A stretch of DNA of 64,000 bases from assembly GCF_030463535.1 (NCBI RefSeq), contig NC_132900.1, positions 30,093,721-30,157,720 of the forward strand, read 5' to 3'. This DNA is from Salminus brasiliensis. Taxonomy: Eukaryota > Chordata > Actinopteri > Characiformes > Bryconidae. The notes under the pieces were generated by a model. It was not told the origin of the DNA and ran no database searches. It saw only the letters and a list, made by a program, of their open reading frames with translations. Shown piece after piece: positions 22,372 to 33,670 of this stretch; position 1 is the first letter of the stretch, and the number at the start of each line of letters is the position of its first letter. Both the position numbers and the translations under genes were made by a program.

Positions 22372-23075
22372 GTTGACGGAGGCAGTAATCATCAGTAGAT
22401 GCTGATATTACTAATGTTTGAGATCCTTGCTTGACATTTCACACCATGGTCATTTAGAGATTCACTGTAGCTGTTGTGGGATTTCTAAATCATTGGTGAT
22501 GGAATAACACAAAGGGTGCATGACAGACATTACACAGATTTTGCTGCTTGTGACAAGTTCAAGGTGCTGAAATCTGGATGCAATCATTGGTGCCGAGCTG
22601 GACTGCTAGTCTCGGAAGCGAATGCAGATGGCGCAGTTGTTATTGTAAAATAGAGTGTAAAATAGAGAGCACTGCTTTGATTGTTCGGCATCACTTTATT
22701 TTGAGTGGTCCTTTGTCCTTGTAAACTCTTCACATAGGATGAGTAATGGATCAACAGCATATCAGTGCAGTAGCAGCAGTGAAGCATCTGAATATACTCA
22801 ATTTTCTATTGAACATCTTTACCTCCTTTACTTCCATTAAGCAAAACATAATCCCGCCTTACCCAAAACATAACCTAATCCTGACCCTAATCCTAACCTT
22901 AATCTCAACCCAATAGACAGATTACGTCTGCAGTTGATGAATAGTCTCTTGAAAATCTACTGAATGTTCAGATGCTGCTGCATCACTGATATGTTTTTTT
23001 GATATGTTTCTGAGAGTCTAACGAGTTTACTTCATCTAAAACGGACCACCCCAAATAAAGTGTCACCGATTGTCC
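22372..23075 (+). other. igsf10: igsf10 3' UTR candidate with poly(A) signal
   Basis: The first AATAAA after the stop codon is at 23054-23059, giving a 3' UTR of about 700 bases. That hexamer lies inside the right terminus of the repeat at 22687-23070. No transcript evidence is available here. Confidence 0.45.
22687..23070. mobile_element. Inverted-repeat element ending in CACTTTATTT
   Basis: The left end ATCACTTTATTTTGAGTGGT pairs with the reverse complement of the right end, TGACACTTTATTTGGGGTGG. The interior has a CCTAACC/CCTAATCC-rich stretch (about 22858-22915). The element is non-coding and fits a non-autonomous DNA transposon. Confidence 0.6.
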
Positions 23076-23537
23076 TTTTGTTTTGTACTTGCTATAAGCA
23101 GTGGTAGTTACTAGTTCACCACCACATATCATATATTTTGAGAGAATTGTCTATATTTCTTTTTACAGACTTCTTTTATAGCGGCTGTTCATTGCAATGG
23201 ATTTGAGTATTGCAATTTGTAAACATGGAATTAATATATTTTGACAGACTATCGCATTTCTTATACTAATAATAGAATATGCCTTACACTCAGTAGTGTC
23301 ACATGTCGCAAGAAGAACCAATGCAGCACCTGTCTTGTGATTAATCAGGCTAATAAATTTGTTGGCAATTCCCATTTTCTCGACTAACACTTCCTCACTC
23401 TCTTTTTTAACATGGCCTCCATAGGGCACCCCCACTGCCTTGTGACCCTTTGAAACTCATGCATATACAATATATTACCTCATAGTATTTGTCAGGTATT
23501 TAAATGTAGTGCAAAGTTGCAAATTCTTGCAAATACC

Positions 23538-24046
23538 GATTAGCCACACCATTAGCACCACTGGCAAATGATGAAAAATGTTAAATAATCTGCAATGGCA
23601 TCTGTTAAGGATAGCAAGTGAACAGTCAGTTCTTGAAGGTGTTAAAGCAATCTGAGACCTTTTTTGGCAAGAACCAAACTGAGGTGATGTTCTAGACGAC
23701 TGGGTCAGAACATCTCCAAAACATCAGGCAGGTCTTGTGGGGTGTTCCTGGTATGCAGAGCTCAGTACCAACCAAAAGTGGTTCAAGAAAGGAACCACCT
23801 GTGAACCTGCAACAGGGCCATGGGCACCTATGGCTCACTGATGCTCATGGATGACCCTCCTCACAAATTACAACTTTACAGGGCTTAAAGAATCTGCTGC
23901 TGACCTTAGACTTGGTGCCAGACCCCATTGGACGCCTTCAGAGGTCTGGTGGAGTCCATGCATTGATGGGCCAGAGCTGTGATGCTGGGACAAGGGGGAC
24001 CTACTCCATATTATGCAAGTGGTGCTAATGTTATGACTGATCAGTT
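23538..24046 (+). mobile_element. Internally deleted Tc1-like transposon, copy 1
   Basis: The termini are inverted: GATTAGCCACACCATTAGCA at the left, and CTGATCAGTCATAACATTAG as the reverse complement of the right. Inside, the transposase DNA-binding region is recognisable (RRLGQNISKTSGRSCGVF frame near 23697-23750), then the sequence jumps to the transposase C-terminal region (about 23870-23990). The catalytic centre is deleted. Confidence 0.7.
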
Positions 24047-24430
24047 TACATTTATTTAAGGTCAACCTAGAAGCAAGGCATGGAATTAGGGGGGAATATT
24101 ATGGATGAAAATGAAATGAAAAATGATATTAAAGACAAACAGGGAGAGAATTTTATTAGGGAGAAGAATAGTCAGTTAAAGGTGAAGTATGTGATTCAAT
24201 TTCCTCAAAAAAACTGGAGAAAAATAGTTTCCAGGTTTGGTTTAGACATTTTGTGCTCAGATCTTAATTGGTTCTCTTTACCTGGCCAACATTAATAGTA
24301 ACATCTTCCTTTTGGGATACAATCCCTGCCTGTAGAACATTTGCCCAACTTATGGCCAGACCATAATTCCCTACTGTTTGTTTGTTTGGTTGGTTGTTTT
24401 TTTTGTGTACAATGATAATATTAATGATAA
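24047..24430. other. Intergenic sequence, nothing recognised
   Basis: AT-rich, with no gene or repeat family identified. Confidence 0.4.
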
Positions 24431-24432
24431 CA

Positions 24433-24757
24433 ACCCAGCCAGCATGCTCATGTGGGGCTCACATGGGTGGAACATCACCTAGTTGGGTTCCAGGTGGGTT
24501 TGTACATAGACTTTCACTGGGACCCAGTTAGGCTTCCCATATGGGCCCTATCCTTACAGCCCATCCTAATATCACATGGGTCCCATCTAGGCCCTGGATG
24601 CAGTTTCCAACCCAGATGAGGCCCGTGTTTAACCCCTCCTGGTCCCATTACTGACCCTGGTGGGCATCCATATAAGGGTCAAAACTCAACTGGTCCCCAG
24701 TTGGGCTACCCACACCGGCCCAACATGGACATGCTAGCTGGGAAAGCATGAGCTACA
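24433..24757 (+). mobile_element. CCAGCCAGCATG inverted-repeat element, copy 1
   Basis: Starts AGCCAGCATGCTCATGTGGG and ends CCCAACATGGACATGCTAGC, which are inverted repeats of each other. Internal landmarks are ACTGGGACCCAGTTAGGCTT and TGGTGGGCATCCATAT. Four copies occur in this window (also 39.4, 44.9 and 51.9 kb). Non-coding, about 325 bp. Confidence 0.75.
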
Positions 24758-24944
24758 GACTGCTCTTGTACATCTAATAAAAAATGACATAAACAAGGAA
24801 GTGTAACAAGATTATTAAAGCTATGGTTATTTTCTTAATCTGTCTTTCATGTTCTTGATGTTGCCATAAAATGTTTGTTAGTTTACAGCCAATAGTAACG
24901 CCTCTAAATCTGTGTGCCTCTGTATGTCATCGATTTGAAACTCC

Positions 24945-25786
24945 TACTTTAAGTTGCACCCAATGCTGACACAGATGTGCAAATGCACACACACTCACAG
25001 CTTGTCTAGTCCCTGTAGAGAAGTGCTGCCAATAGAATAGGACTCTCTGGAGCAGATAAATAAACATCATGAACCTATTGGCTGCCTAATGCCAGGCATT
25101 GGCTAGTAGAGGGATGTAGAGCCCCCCAGCATTGAGCTGTGGAGCAGTGGAAGAACTGTGCTCTCTGGAATGATGGTGGTGGAGCTCCATCCAGTACTTT
25201 GGGATGAGTTGGGGATGATGAGGTGGGGTGGTGATCATCATCATCCAACATCCTGACCTCACTAGCGCTCTTGTCATTAAATGCAATCAAATCCTCACAG
25301 CAATGTTCCTCCAAAATCTAGTAGAAAGCCTTCTTCCCTGGACAGTAGAGACAGAAGAAGCAGGAAGAAACAATGCACGTGTAAGGGGCCAGCCAACGCC
25401 ACCGGCCACCAGCAGGGGGACTGGGACGCAATTCAAGGAGGACTGCTAAGAGCAGCTCCCAAAACTCCATGTCCCAGAAGCCCCAGCACTAATCAGTGCT
25501 GAATGCTCACACCTGCTGAGCTCTGTATAAAAGGCCACTCCAAACAGCCGCCCAACGTTGCACCGTTATAGAGGGGCGATTGGTATGTTGGGGCAATCGG
25601 TACGAACATCCTCCACCAGTATTCCCACTCATGTACATGCGTTGCTTTGCTGAATCCTTGTTTATTATACATCATTATCCAATAAATAAATAAAAAGAGC
25701 CCTGAACTTGGGTCCACAACGCCCCCACCCACGTCCTGTAACACCATGAGCAGGTGTCTTAAAACTTTTGTCCATATATTGTATTT
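24945..25786 (-). mobile_element. Family M MITE interrupted by an LTR-like insertion
   Basis: 24945-25373 matches the M family; the match resumes at about 25746 with AGCAGGTGTCTTAAAACTTT. The intervening 370 bases are a separate insertion. The left terminus is missing. Confidence 0.75.
25376..25743 (+). mobile_element. Solo-LTR-like insertion
   Basis: About 365 bp. It starts near TGTAAGGGGCC and ends CCTGTAACA, giving the TG...CA ends usual for LTRs. It contains a TATA box (CTGTATAAAAGGCC, about 25525) and AATAAATAAATAAA poly(A) signals (about 25681), in the right order for U3-R. No coding sequence and no second LTR were seen, and the target duplication is not clean. It interrupts a MITE, so it is the younger insertion. 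Confidence 0.55.
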
Positions 25787-26250
25787 ACATTAATGATGGG
25801 ATCTGTAGAAGATTACAGAAAGTAAGCTCACTGCTTGCTGCTACTTGCTTTAAGGAGTCTGGCCTGTTGGCTCTTACCTGTGTTGCCACTAGCCACCATC
25901 CCTACAACTGAGCACCATCCCTGAAGGGCAGTTCCAGTTCCACAGACTTGTAGGACATATTCTGAGGAGCTCTGAAGCTGTGTTAGTGAGGTCAGGCTGT
26001 TGGATGATGATGATGATCACCATCCCACATAATCCTAAAAGTAGTGGATGGAGCATCATCCATCATGTCAGAGAATGTCACAGTTCCTCCACTGAGTCCA
26101 GAGAGTCCAAATCTTTCGGCAGTCCTTCTCTACAGGGTCTCAACAAGCTGTCTGTGTGGCTTCACACATCTGTGTCAGCAATGGGCGCAACTTAAAGTAG
26201 CAGAACACATTCATTAGAAGGGGTGTCCACAAACATTTGGCACTAAGCGA
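25771..26250 (+). repeat. Local duplication, copy 1 (with family M fragment)
   Basis: TCCATATATTGTATTTACAT through the block GCTCACTGCTTGCTGCTACT and CCAGTTCCACAGACTTGT is repeated almost exactly at 26981-27170. The right half (about 25978-26245) is an M-family fragment on the + strand ending GGGGTGTCCACAAACATTTG. Confidence 0.75.
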
Positions 26251-26930
26251 TTTCTTCGTTTCTTAGCATTGGCTCAGATTTCTTTAATGTTCAAACCATG
26301 GAGTATTTTCCATGCAGCACACACACTTCACAGCCCGCAGCGATGTTCTCACCTGGCCTGCACTCATAAAAGTGTCATCCTCACCAGTAAAGGCAGAATT
26401 AATTTTATGCAACACGTTATTCCATCCACTTGAGTTTCATTAGGGCTTGGACGGGTCACTGCAAGTTGCTGGAGAACCTGTGAATAAGAACGAGAACTTC
26501 CATTGGCTTTCGCGTCTCCTGAGACCAAACCTGGGTCCCGTCCAGAGGAGGAAGCTACATAAGTCATGGAGACTGGAAAACGGCAAACGCTTTTTTCCAT
26601 AAACCCTGGAATGTGGAAAACGAGGCCTGTAAGCCTGGGAAACTGCTAGCATATGTTCACTAGAACAATCAAACGGCATTAACTGGTTTGGCAGGACGTC
26701 ACACCTAACAAACACTGGTTTTGCGCGAGCGATACAATCGTGTAAGAGCTGGAGACGGTGATAAACGATCTCCTCTTGTTCTGGATCCAGGTTGACGTGT
26801 AGGATGGAAAAGCTTTTATCCAGTAATACCGACACCATTAATACTCTGATCCAGAGATATGTTTTTTCCATCTTGTCTGCAGACTGGTAATGTCAAACGA
26901 GTCAAGCCACTGAAAAATGCACTAGTTTGA
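26251..26930. other. Intergenic sequence with an unsupported 143-codon frame
   Basis: The minus-strand frame 26440-26871 is the longest outside the genes and low-complexity regions. I recognise no domain, see no splice pattern that would link it to a gene, and find its surroundings repeat-rich. I do not call it a gene, but it is the one non-gene frame that deserves a protein search. Confidence 0.4.
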
Positions 26931-26932
26931 AC

Positions 26933-27295
26933 CTGAAAATAGATCCAGACCACTTCCCATCTCTGTTGGGCGCTCAGGTCCATATATTGTATTTACATTA
27001 ATGATGAGATCTGTAGAAGATTACAGAAAGTAAGCTCACTGCTTGCTGCTACTTGCGTTAAGGAGTCTGGCCTGTTGGCTCTTACCTGTGTTGCCACTAG
27101 CCACCATCCCCATAACTGAGCACCATCCCTGCAGGGCAGTTCCAGTTCCACAGACTTGTCTGAGGAGCACTGAAGTAGTGGATGGAGCATCATCCATCAT
27201 GTCAGAGAACACAGTTCCTCCACTGCTCCTCTGAAGGACCTGAAAGTAGAACCAGACCACTTCCCGTCTCTTTGGGGCGCTCGGGTTGCTCGGGT
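26933..27295 (+). repeat. Local duplication, copy 2
   Basis: 26981-27170 repeats 25776-25960 with about 95% identity by eye. The flanking phrase CCAGACCACTTCCCATCTCT (26948) recurs as CCAGACCACTTCCCGTCTCT (27256), so the segment was duplicated and rearranged more than once. Confidence 0.7.
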
Positions 27296-27680
27296 ATTTA
27301 TTTTTTGGATCGAAATCCTGTGTATATATTAAGTCGTCCTGACAAATGCATGCTTCTTAGAAGTGGCTCTGGTGTCCCCGGACTGGAGGGAGGGCCCACT
27401 TCATCATTAGCTCCGCTTGTTAAATCAAGCTCGTCTGGAGTGAATTAGTCAGGCTTCATGAGCTTGCTTTTGGAAAGCCGTGTTTTGGCTTGAAGCAAAA
27501 GACAAAAAAATTCATATGGATTATTTAAGAAAGCTGAGAATAATAAACAGGATCAATATTTACTGTCTGTCTGATTTTAAAAAGTCTTATAAATGTATTT
27601 ATTTACGCTAATTATTAGTTCGATGGTTCAACCCTACAGAGATTGTACAGAGGTCCATGTAGTCACTGAGTAATACGCCT
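27296..27680. other. Intergenic sequence, nothing recognised
   Basis: No gene or repeat family identified. Confidence 0.4.
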
Positions 27681-27682
27681 CA

Positions 27683-27972
27683 GTCTGTAATGTCCAAATA
27701 TTTGTGGCCACCCCCTCTAATGAATGCATTCCACTATTATAAGTTGCACCCATTGCTGACACAGATGTGCAGAGGGGTATAAAGAGGGGTATAAAGCCCC
27801 CCAGCATTGAACTACATGTGCTCTCTGGAATGATGGCTGATGCTCCATCCAATACTTTTGGGATGAGTAGGAGATGAGAAATGAGGTGGGGTGGTGATCA
27901 TCCTGACCTCCTGAATGCTCTTGTCGCTGAATGCAATCAAATCCTCACGGCAATGGTCATCCAACATCCCAT
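27683..27972 (-). mobile_element. Family M MITE, truncated copy
   Basis: Begins AATGTCCAAATATTTGTGGC and runs through GTATAAAGCCCCCCAGCATT to CAATGGTCATCCAACATCCC. The last third is missing. Confidence 0.7.
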
Positions 27973-28064
27973 AAATGTTATGAAAATGCACTGCTAACTG
28001 ATACGCTGATACCGCCTGAGATGCTGTTTTATGGTAAATGAGAGAAAATGCTCCCTAGAATATA

Positions 28065-28200
28065 CACTATTTAGACAAAAGTATTGGGACGCCCTATTTT
28101 TCATTGTTTCTTCTGAAAGCAAGGGTTTTAAAAAGAGTTTATCCTGCTTTTACTGGAGTCCTGAGTCCAGGGAAAAAGGCTATTAAAGCTAGGAAGATTT
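28065..28200 (+). mobile_element. Family M MITE, left fragment
   Basis: CACTATTTAGACAAAAGTAT, then AGAGTTTATCCTGCTTTTAC. It is cut short by the SINE that follows. Confidence 0.7.
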
Positions 28201-28202
28201 GA

Positions 28203-28508
28203 TAAAGGATAAAGGATAAAGGTGCACGTATTCGTCACTGTACAGTGTGGACTGTACAGCGAAATGTGTCCTCCGCATTTAACCCATCTGGTAGTGAACA
28301 CACACTCACACACACACACGTGTTAGGGGCAGTGAGTACACACACACACCCAGAGCGGTGGGCAGCCAACTCCAGCGCCCGGGGAGCAGAGAGGGTAAAG
28401 GGCCTTGCTCAAGGGCCCAACAGTGGCAGCTTGCCGAGCCCGGGAATCGAACCCACAACCCTGTTATCGATATCCCGGCGCTCTAACCGCTGAGCCACCA
28501 CTGCCCCC
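28203..28508 (-). mobile_element. tRNA-derived SINE
   Basis: Read on the minus strand from 28508, the head is tRNA-like: GTGGCTCAGCGGTTAGAGCG (A box) and, about 30 bases on, GGGTTCGATTCCCGGG (B box), which form an RNA polymerase III internal promoter. The body has the AAGGCCCTTTACCCTC and GCGCTGGAGTTGGCTGCCC segments and ends in a short AAAGGAT-type tail (as TTTATCCTTTATCC). It is a common fish SINE type. It inserted next to, or into, a MITE. Confidence 0.8.
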
Positions 28509-28509
28509 T

Positions 28510-29140
28510 ACATTACATTCAGCCACATGAGCGTTCATCATTTCAGAGAGAACACAGCGAACACTCTTTTTTTTTTTACATGGTGGTGGTTTTACTGCTA
28601 AAAATGCACGTTACACATTCACTTTCAGACACAGGTAGCCCTGTTATGAGAACGGAAAGATCTGTGGGTCTGTAGGACTAGGGTGCGGATTCTCGAAAGC
28701 CGTTGTGAAATTCCAGAATGAGCGTAGCGGGCCGGAAAAAGGAGATACCGATCCAAGGGGAGAACGGACTCACAATAACAATAATGAGTGGAGGCTAAAA
28801 GCTACAAGCTGGTTAGCATTAAGCAAACAAACCCATGGTTATTTTAGCATTTATAGGCTATATTTGATCATATTTCACTTGAGTGCTTATTAGCGCTGTT
28901 ACCTTTTATGACTCCGGCTTAAGTCATAACAGGCTGCTTCAGCACCACTTCCGCAGTGGAAATGAACCCCCCCTGAGGTGGCTGCTGCTGCTAACTGACC
29001 ACCAAGTTCCAATGTTCCTTTAGGTGTGTTTTGGTTGTATGAAAAGTTTTACTGCAAGGAAATTCCTGTCTGAACCCAAAACAATGTCCTCCCAACCCCG
29101 TATCCCGCCTGGTCGGACTCTCTTGCTCCTTGGCATTCAT
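28510..29140. other. Intergenic sequence, nothing recognised
   Basis: No gene or repeat family identified. Confidence 0.4.
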
Positions 29141-29144
29141 AGGT

Positions 29145-29485
29145 TTCCCATTCGACTCAAACTTTGCCCTGTAAGCAATAACAGAATTCCTGCTGGGTAA
29201 ATCGCCTTACAGCATCCCCTTTTTTTGCCCCCCAATCAAATTTGAGGACCATGATGCTGAGTATCAGCATCAGTAGCTCTAGAACCACAGATATTACATA
29301 AGGTTCTCGTGTTCCACTGTGACAATTACTCCACACTGCCGACTCTAAACTGTTTTTTGACCTTTCGGCAATGCTCCTCACTGCTGTGGGCTCAGAACAA
29401 CCTTCCTTAGCGGTGTCTAGAGGAGGCCAGCTCTGCTCTGCTAGAACACAGTGGTAAAAACAAAGGATCAGAACTGGATCAGGCC
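29145..29485 (+). repeat. Segmental duplication A, copy 1
   Basis: About 340 bp, from AAGCAATAACAGAATTCCTG to GATCAGAACTGGATCAGGCC. It is repeated at 30515-30865 with roughly 93-95% identity by eye. Confidence 0.8.
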
Positions 29486-29489
29486 AATA

Positions 29490-30220
29490 CTTTTTTTTTT
29501 TTTTACATAATCAAATTTCATTTAGGCCATTATTGTTTCCATCTCATGCTCACTGCAGACCACAACACTGAAATCCATTGTCTACACCCAAGACTTCCAG
29601 CACTGCTCAGTTTCTCTTAGCCCCACAGCACGCTACTCAGCAATTTGCTATTTATTTAAGTAGAGTAATTTGGAGTAATTCAGCACGAGAAGCTATGCCA
29701 CAGACCATAACACTGTTATTTAATTGGATGTTGGGTTTATGAGCGAGATTGCACGAGTTATGTAAGACTCCGGAGAAGAACGCCATCCATCAGAAGTGGT
29801 CTACAGGGACAGGAGACGCCATCTGTGTTGGACAGCGAATGTCAAACAAACAGAGAGCTTCAGAGCCTGAGAGAAAGCTTTGTTTCCCCCCTCTACCTTT
29901 GATGTACTGTGGAGCGGCCAGACCCTCCATCCCAGCTGAAAGCTCAGAAATGTTCTCTCCAGCTGCGAAAGTTCACTGATGAGATTTCCCCCAAGAGACA
30001 CTCTGGAGGTTTGAAGTTTGAAGCTGGAAGGTATCAAATAATGTTGAAATTTGGGGTTAAAACCAACATATCGGGCCAGTACAGTCCTAAGTGATTCATA
30101 TAGTGTTTTCTTATGTTAGAGATGTGTTCGATCAGAACTGAGACAGCCATCCAATAAATTCATTGATTTATGACCAGAATTTATTGTTTATATATTTTTA
30201 TTGTGCTTTTTTTCAGTTAT
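29490..30220. other. Intergenic sequence, nothing recognised
   Basis: Poly-T at about 29491-29503. No gene or repeat family identified. Confidence 0.4.
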
Positions 30221-30221
30221 G

Positions 30222-30865
30222 CATTTTTAGCTTTTCTTAAATCCCGTTTGGACACTTGTTTACTTTGAGTTTGGTCAAAAAGATCAATTTAATTATCAAT
30301 ATTAAATCAGTATTAAATCACATGTGGCCACTCATGCAGCATCATTAAGTTGTGTTAAGGATAATGCTGAGGGGATCAGTTAATAGCCTCAAATATAAAG
30401 TTTGCACTGTCAAAAACGTAAGTGCCGAAACTCTGATTTCATAAATTCACGTTAAATCACTTTGCCTATTAAACAGCTGCCTGATGAAAGTTTAGACATA
30501 GTTATCCTAACTCAAACTTCACCCTATAAGCAATAACAGAATTCCTGCTGGGTAAATCCCCTTACAGCATCCCTTTTTTTGCCCCCCAATCAAATTTGAG
30601 TACCATGATGCTGAGCATCAGCATCAGTAGCAGCTCAAACACAGTCAAAGCTCTAGAACCACAGATCTTACATAAGGTTCTCGTGTTCCACTGTGACAAT
30701 TAGTCCACACTGCCGACTCTAAACTGTTCTTTGACCTTTCGGGAACACTCCTCACTGCTGTGGGCTCGGAACAACCTTCCTTAGCGGTGTCTAGAGGAAG
30801 CCAGCTCTGCTCTGCTAGAACACAGCAGTAAAAACAAAGGATTGGAACTGGATCAGGCTTAAAAT
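30222..30865 (+). repeat. Segmental duplications A (copy 2) and B (copy 1)
   Basis: 30515-30865 is the second copy of the 29.1-kb segment, with a small insertion (CAGCTCAAACACAGTCAAAG). Just upstream, TTGGACACTTGTTTACTTTG (30249) and TTCATAAATTCACGTTAAAT (30438) belong to a second duplicated block that recurs at 30986-31138. Confidence 0.75.
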
Positions 30866-30894
30866 AGCCAGTACCTGATTCTTTCAGATATTCA

Positions 30895-30965
30895 CCATGT
30901 GGACAAAAATATTGGGACACCTCTTAATCATTGAATTCACGTTTAGTCCTGTTGCAACAGGTGTA
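30895..30965 (+). mobile_element. TIR fragment of an M-related element
   Basis: ATGTGGACAAAAATATTGGG then ACACCTCTTAATCATTGAAT, and AACAGGTGTATAAATCCAAG. This resembles one end of a related fish element, and no second end was found. Confidence 0.5.
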
Positions 30966-30985
30966 TAAATCCAAGCCCTTCTTTC

Positions 30986-31138
30986 TAAATTTTTAGCTTT
31001 TCTTGAATCCCATTTGGACACTTGTTTACTTTGAGTTTGGTCAAAAAGTGTCAAAACTGATTTCATAAATTCACGTTAAATCACTTTCCCTATTAAACAG
31101 CTGCCTGATGAAATTTTACACATAGTTATCCTGACATA
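30986..31138 (+). repeat. Segmental duplication B, copy 2
   Basis: Carries TTGGACACTTGTTTACTTTG and then TTCATAAATTCACGTTAAAT only about 45 bases later. In copy 1 (30222-30520) the same two blocks are about 190 bases apart, so this copy has lost the middle or copy 1 has gained it. Confidence 0.7.
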
Positions 31139-32840
31139 GATAGTAGATTAAGGAGAGTTCAGTACATGGAAGTGACAAATCGTGAATCTCAAACACTGTC
31201 ATTTCTCCTTCAGAAGAACCTCCAGCAGAACCAAAAACAGAGCTGGAAAACAGACCAATTCCAAAACCCCAAGACTGTTACATCACAGTCTTGACTCCTT
31301 ATATTTGTACCCCCAAAATGTACATAAACCCTAGAGGACGCTCTAGTCTAAACTGGTAATACTGTAAAATGGTAAAACACGACAGCGACTTTAGGAGAAT
31401 CTGGTGTTGTTAATCCTGGAGAGCAGCTCTTCACCTCCAGACTCTGCCAGTTATGGGAATACAGGTTGCTTCAGAAACCAGGCCTCGTGACCGTGGCTTT
31501 TCCTGGTCCATTGTCGGTAGAAGGGGAGCTTAAACTTGACAGGCGTGTGTCTGTTTTTTCAATGGGTCAAAATTGAGAGTATGTAGTAAAATTTGTCAAA
31601 CAAATCATGAAATAAAGAAACTCAAATGACAAAATGGGTCAAAATCATTACAAAAATCACCCAAAATCTATCAAAAAGGTAAAAATCTGGAAAACAAATT
31701 GAGCAACTATTTTGACAAAATAAGTCAAAACCATCGGACAAGAAGTCATAATTTTATCAATACATAAAATCATGAGAACATATGGTAATATCATCAAATG
31801 GGCCAAGCTCTTAATAGATCTCAAGATCTATAATTAATTATTTTTGACAAAATTGGTCAAAAAAACATAAAAAAAATTTATTTAAGAAGTCATAATCTCA
31901 GGTCATAACATAAGTCATTAAGTCTTGAATGTGGAGACAATAATCAATATTTGAGGAGAATGCTTGACCAGGCACCTGTAATCATGGTAGCCTGCCAGTC
32001 TTTGATAAGTGCTGCGGTACTGGGATTGAAATGTCTTCCACTGAACCTCTGAAGATGATTAATATAGGCCCATACTTCCAAACTGCTTCCAGATGGTGCG
32101 TTAATTTGCCAGATTTAACCAGGTGCCTCCACGCACCATTCCTTCATGTTCCAGGAGGCAAACGGTTGATTAGCCAACACTTCAAAGCTCATCTAATTAT
32201 CACATCCCCTAGGCTACAAACCCATAGCTTCAAATATGGATCACATTTGCTCTGAATGCCTTTTTACCTCATTTTCTTCCAAGCACACCTCACCTGTGGG
32301 CCAGAGAGCGCTTCCTCTACTCACAACCTTTCCAGTTCTCCAGCCAGCAGGTCGGAAAACAGTGGCTTTGTTTCATTAGAGACAGATGAGCAAAGCTAGG
32401 CCTGAGCGAGTGCCTGCTCGGCTGTTGTTGTTGTAGCAGTAGTACTTCAGGCAAGGTTGAGTATCGAGCTCTGCAGCTGGTTCGTATCAGCCCTCAGCAG
32501 CAAGACAGCTCATCATGGTCTGTGTGCCTTATACTGTGTGCTTTTCTTCCTCGGTTAGGAAGCTGTGGCACTCTGTGGGATCAAAAGCTACACTAGGAAA
32601 AGTAAGTCCTTTGTTTGTGTCATTCGCTGTGGTCCACAATACCAGATCGCCTGGCTGGAGTTCCTGCAGTGGGAGGAAATTGCTGTCAGTTGCTGATGAT
32701 AGTTTGGCTTTACATGAAGAAGCTTTCTAGCAACGATCTTTTCTTGAAAAGTTCATGCTTCATCCCACCAGTCATGACTGCGGCACACTGGGTTTCATTC
32801 TTTTTGTGTGAGTAACATTGATAATCTGGCTTCCAGACGG
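31139..32840. other. Intergenic sequence, nothing recognised
   Basis: 31560-31900 is AT-rich with a loosely repeated GTCAAAAT word. No gene identified. Confidence 0.4.
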
Positions 32841-32842
32841 GC

Positions 32843-33226
32843 CGGGCCTACATATTAGGCAGCAAGTGAACAGGCAGTCAGTTCTTGAAGATGATGGAAG
32901 TGTTGGAAGCAGGAGATACGGCCAAGCTAAGAACCACGAACCTGATGTGACAGGTTCCCATTCTGCAGTGGTCAGTACCTACCAAAAGTGCTCCAAGGAA
33001 GGGTGACCAGTGAACCAGCTACGGGCTCATGGACCACCAAGTCTCACTGATGCTCTTGGAGGCCCAGAATCCGTTGCCAACGTTGGTCTTATTGCTAGAT
33101 ATCACAGAAAACCCTTCGGAGGTCTTGTTGAGTCCATGTCTCGACAGGTCAGTGCTTTTTTGGCGTCATGATGGGGGGGCATGGCTACCCAGTATTAGGC
33201 AGGTGGTTTTAATGTTATGGCTGATC
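32843..33226 (+). mobile_element. Internally deleted Tc1-like transposon, copy 2
   Basis: Left part TTAGGCAGCAAGTGAACAGG, right part AGGCAGGTGGTTTTAATGTT and ATGGCTGATCATTG, as in copy 1 at 23.5 kb. The central catalytic part is missing, with a different breakpoint. Confidence 0.7.
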
Positions 33227-33315
33227 ATTGTATGTTCTACATATTGTTTTCAATATAAAAATGATACCAAGACTGAACTACAGGCCGAATAGTATGTCTG
33301 AGCTGAAGACCTATA

Positions 33316-33670
33316 CACTATATGGACAAAAGTATTGGGACACCAGCTTATACATTGTTTCTTCTAAAATCAAACGTGTTAATAAAAAACTGCTGAAGTA
33401 ACTGAGTGTGGCTTCATGTTGGCCACTCAGCACTCAGCTCTGACCGAGGTCTTCATATCAGGATCTTGCAATCGTTCTTCTAGAGTTTGGAGGAGCATCA
33501 TTCCAGAATTCTTCCACTACTCCACAGCTCAATGCCGGGGGGCTTTATACCCCTCTGCTAGCCCACGCCTGGCATTAGGCAGCATGGTGCCAATAGGTTC
33601 ATGTTTATCTGCTCCAGCGAGTCTTATTCTATTGGCAGTACTTCTCTACAGGAACTAGACAAGCTGTCTT
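33316..33670 (+). mobile_element. Family M MITE
   Basis: Left end CACTATATGGACAAAAGTAT after a TA. Internal landmarks GGGGGGCTTTATACCCCTCT and CACGCCTGGCATTAGGCAGC. The right terminus is lost after ACTAGACAAGCTGTC. Confidence 0.8.

Noticed and set aside
22858-22915. Interstitial telomere repeat
   Set aside because: The CCTAACC/CCTAATCC stretch is irregular and belongs to the interior of an inverted-repeat element. It is not a run of TTAGGG.
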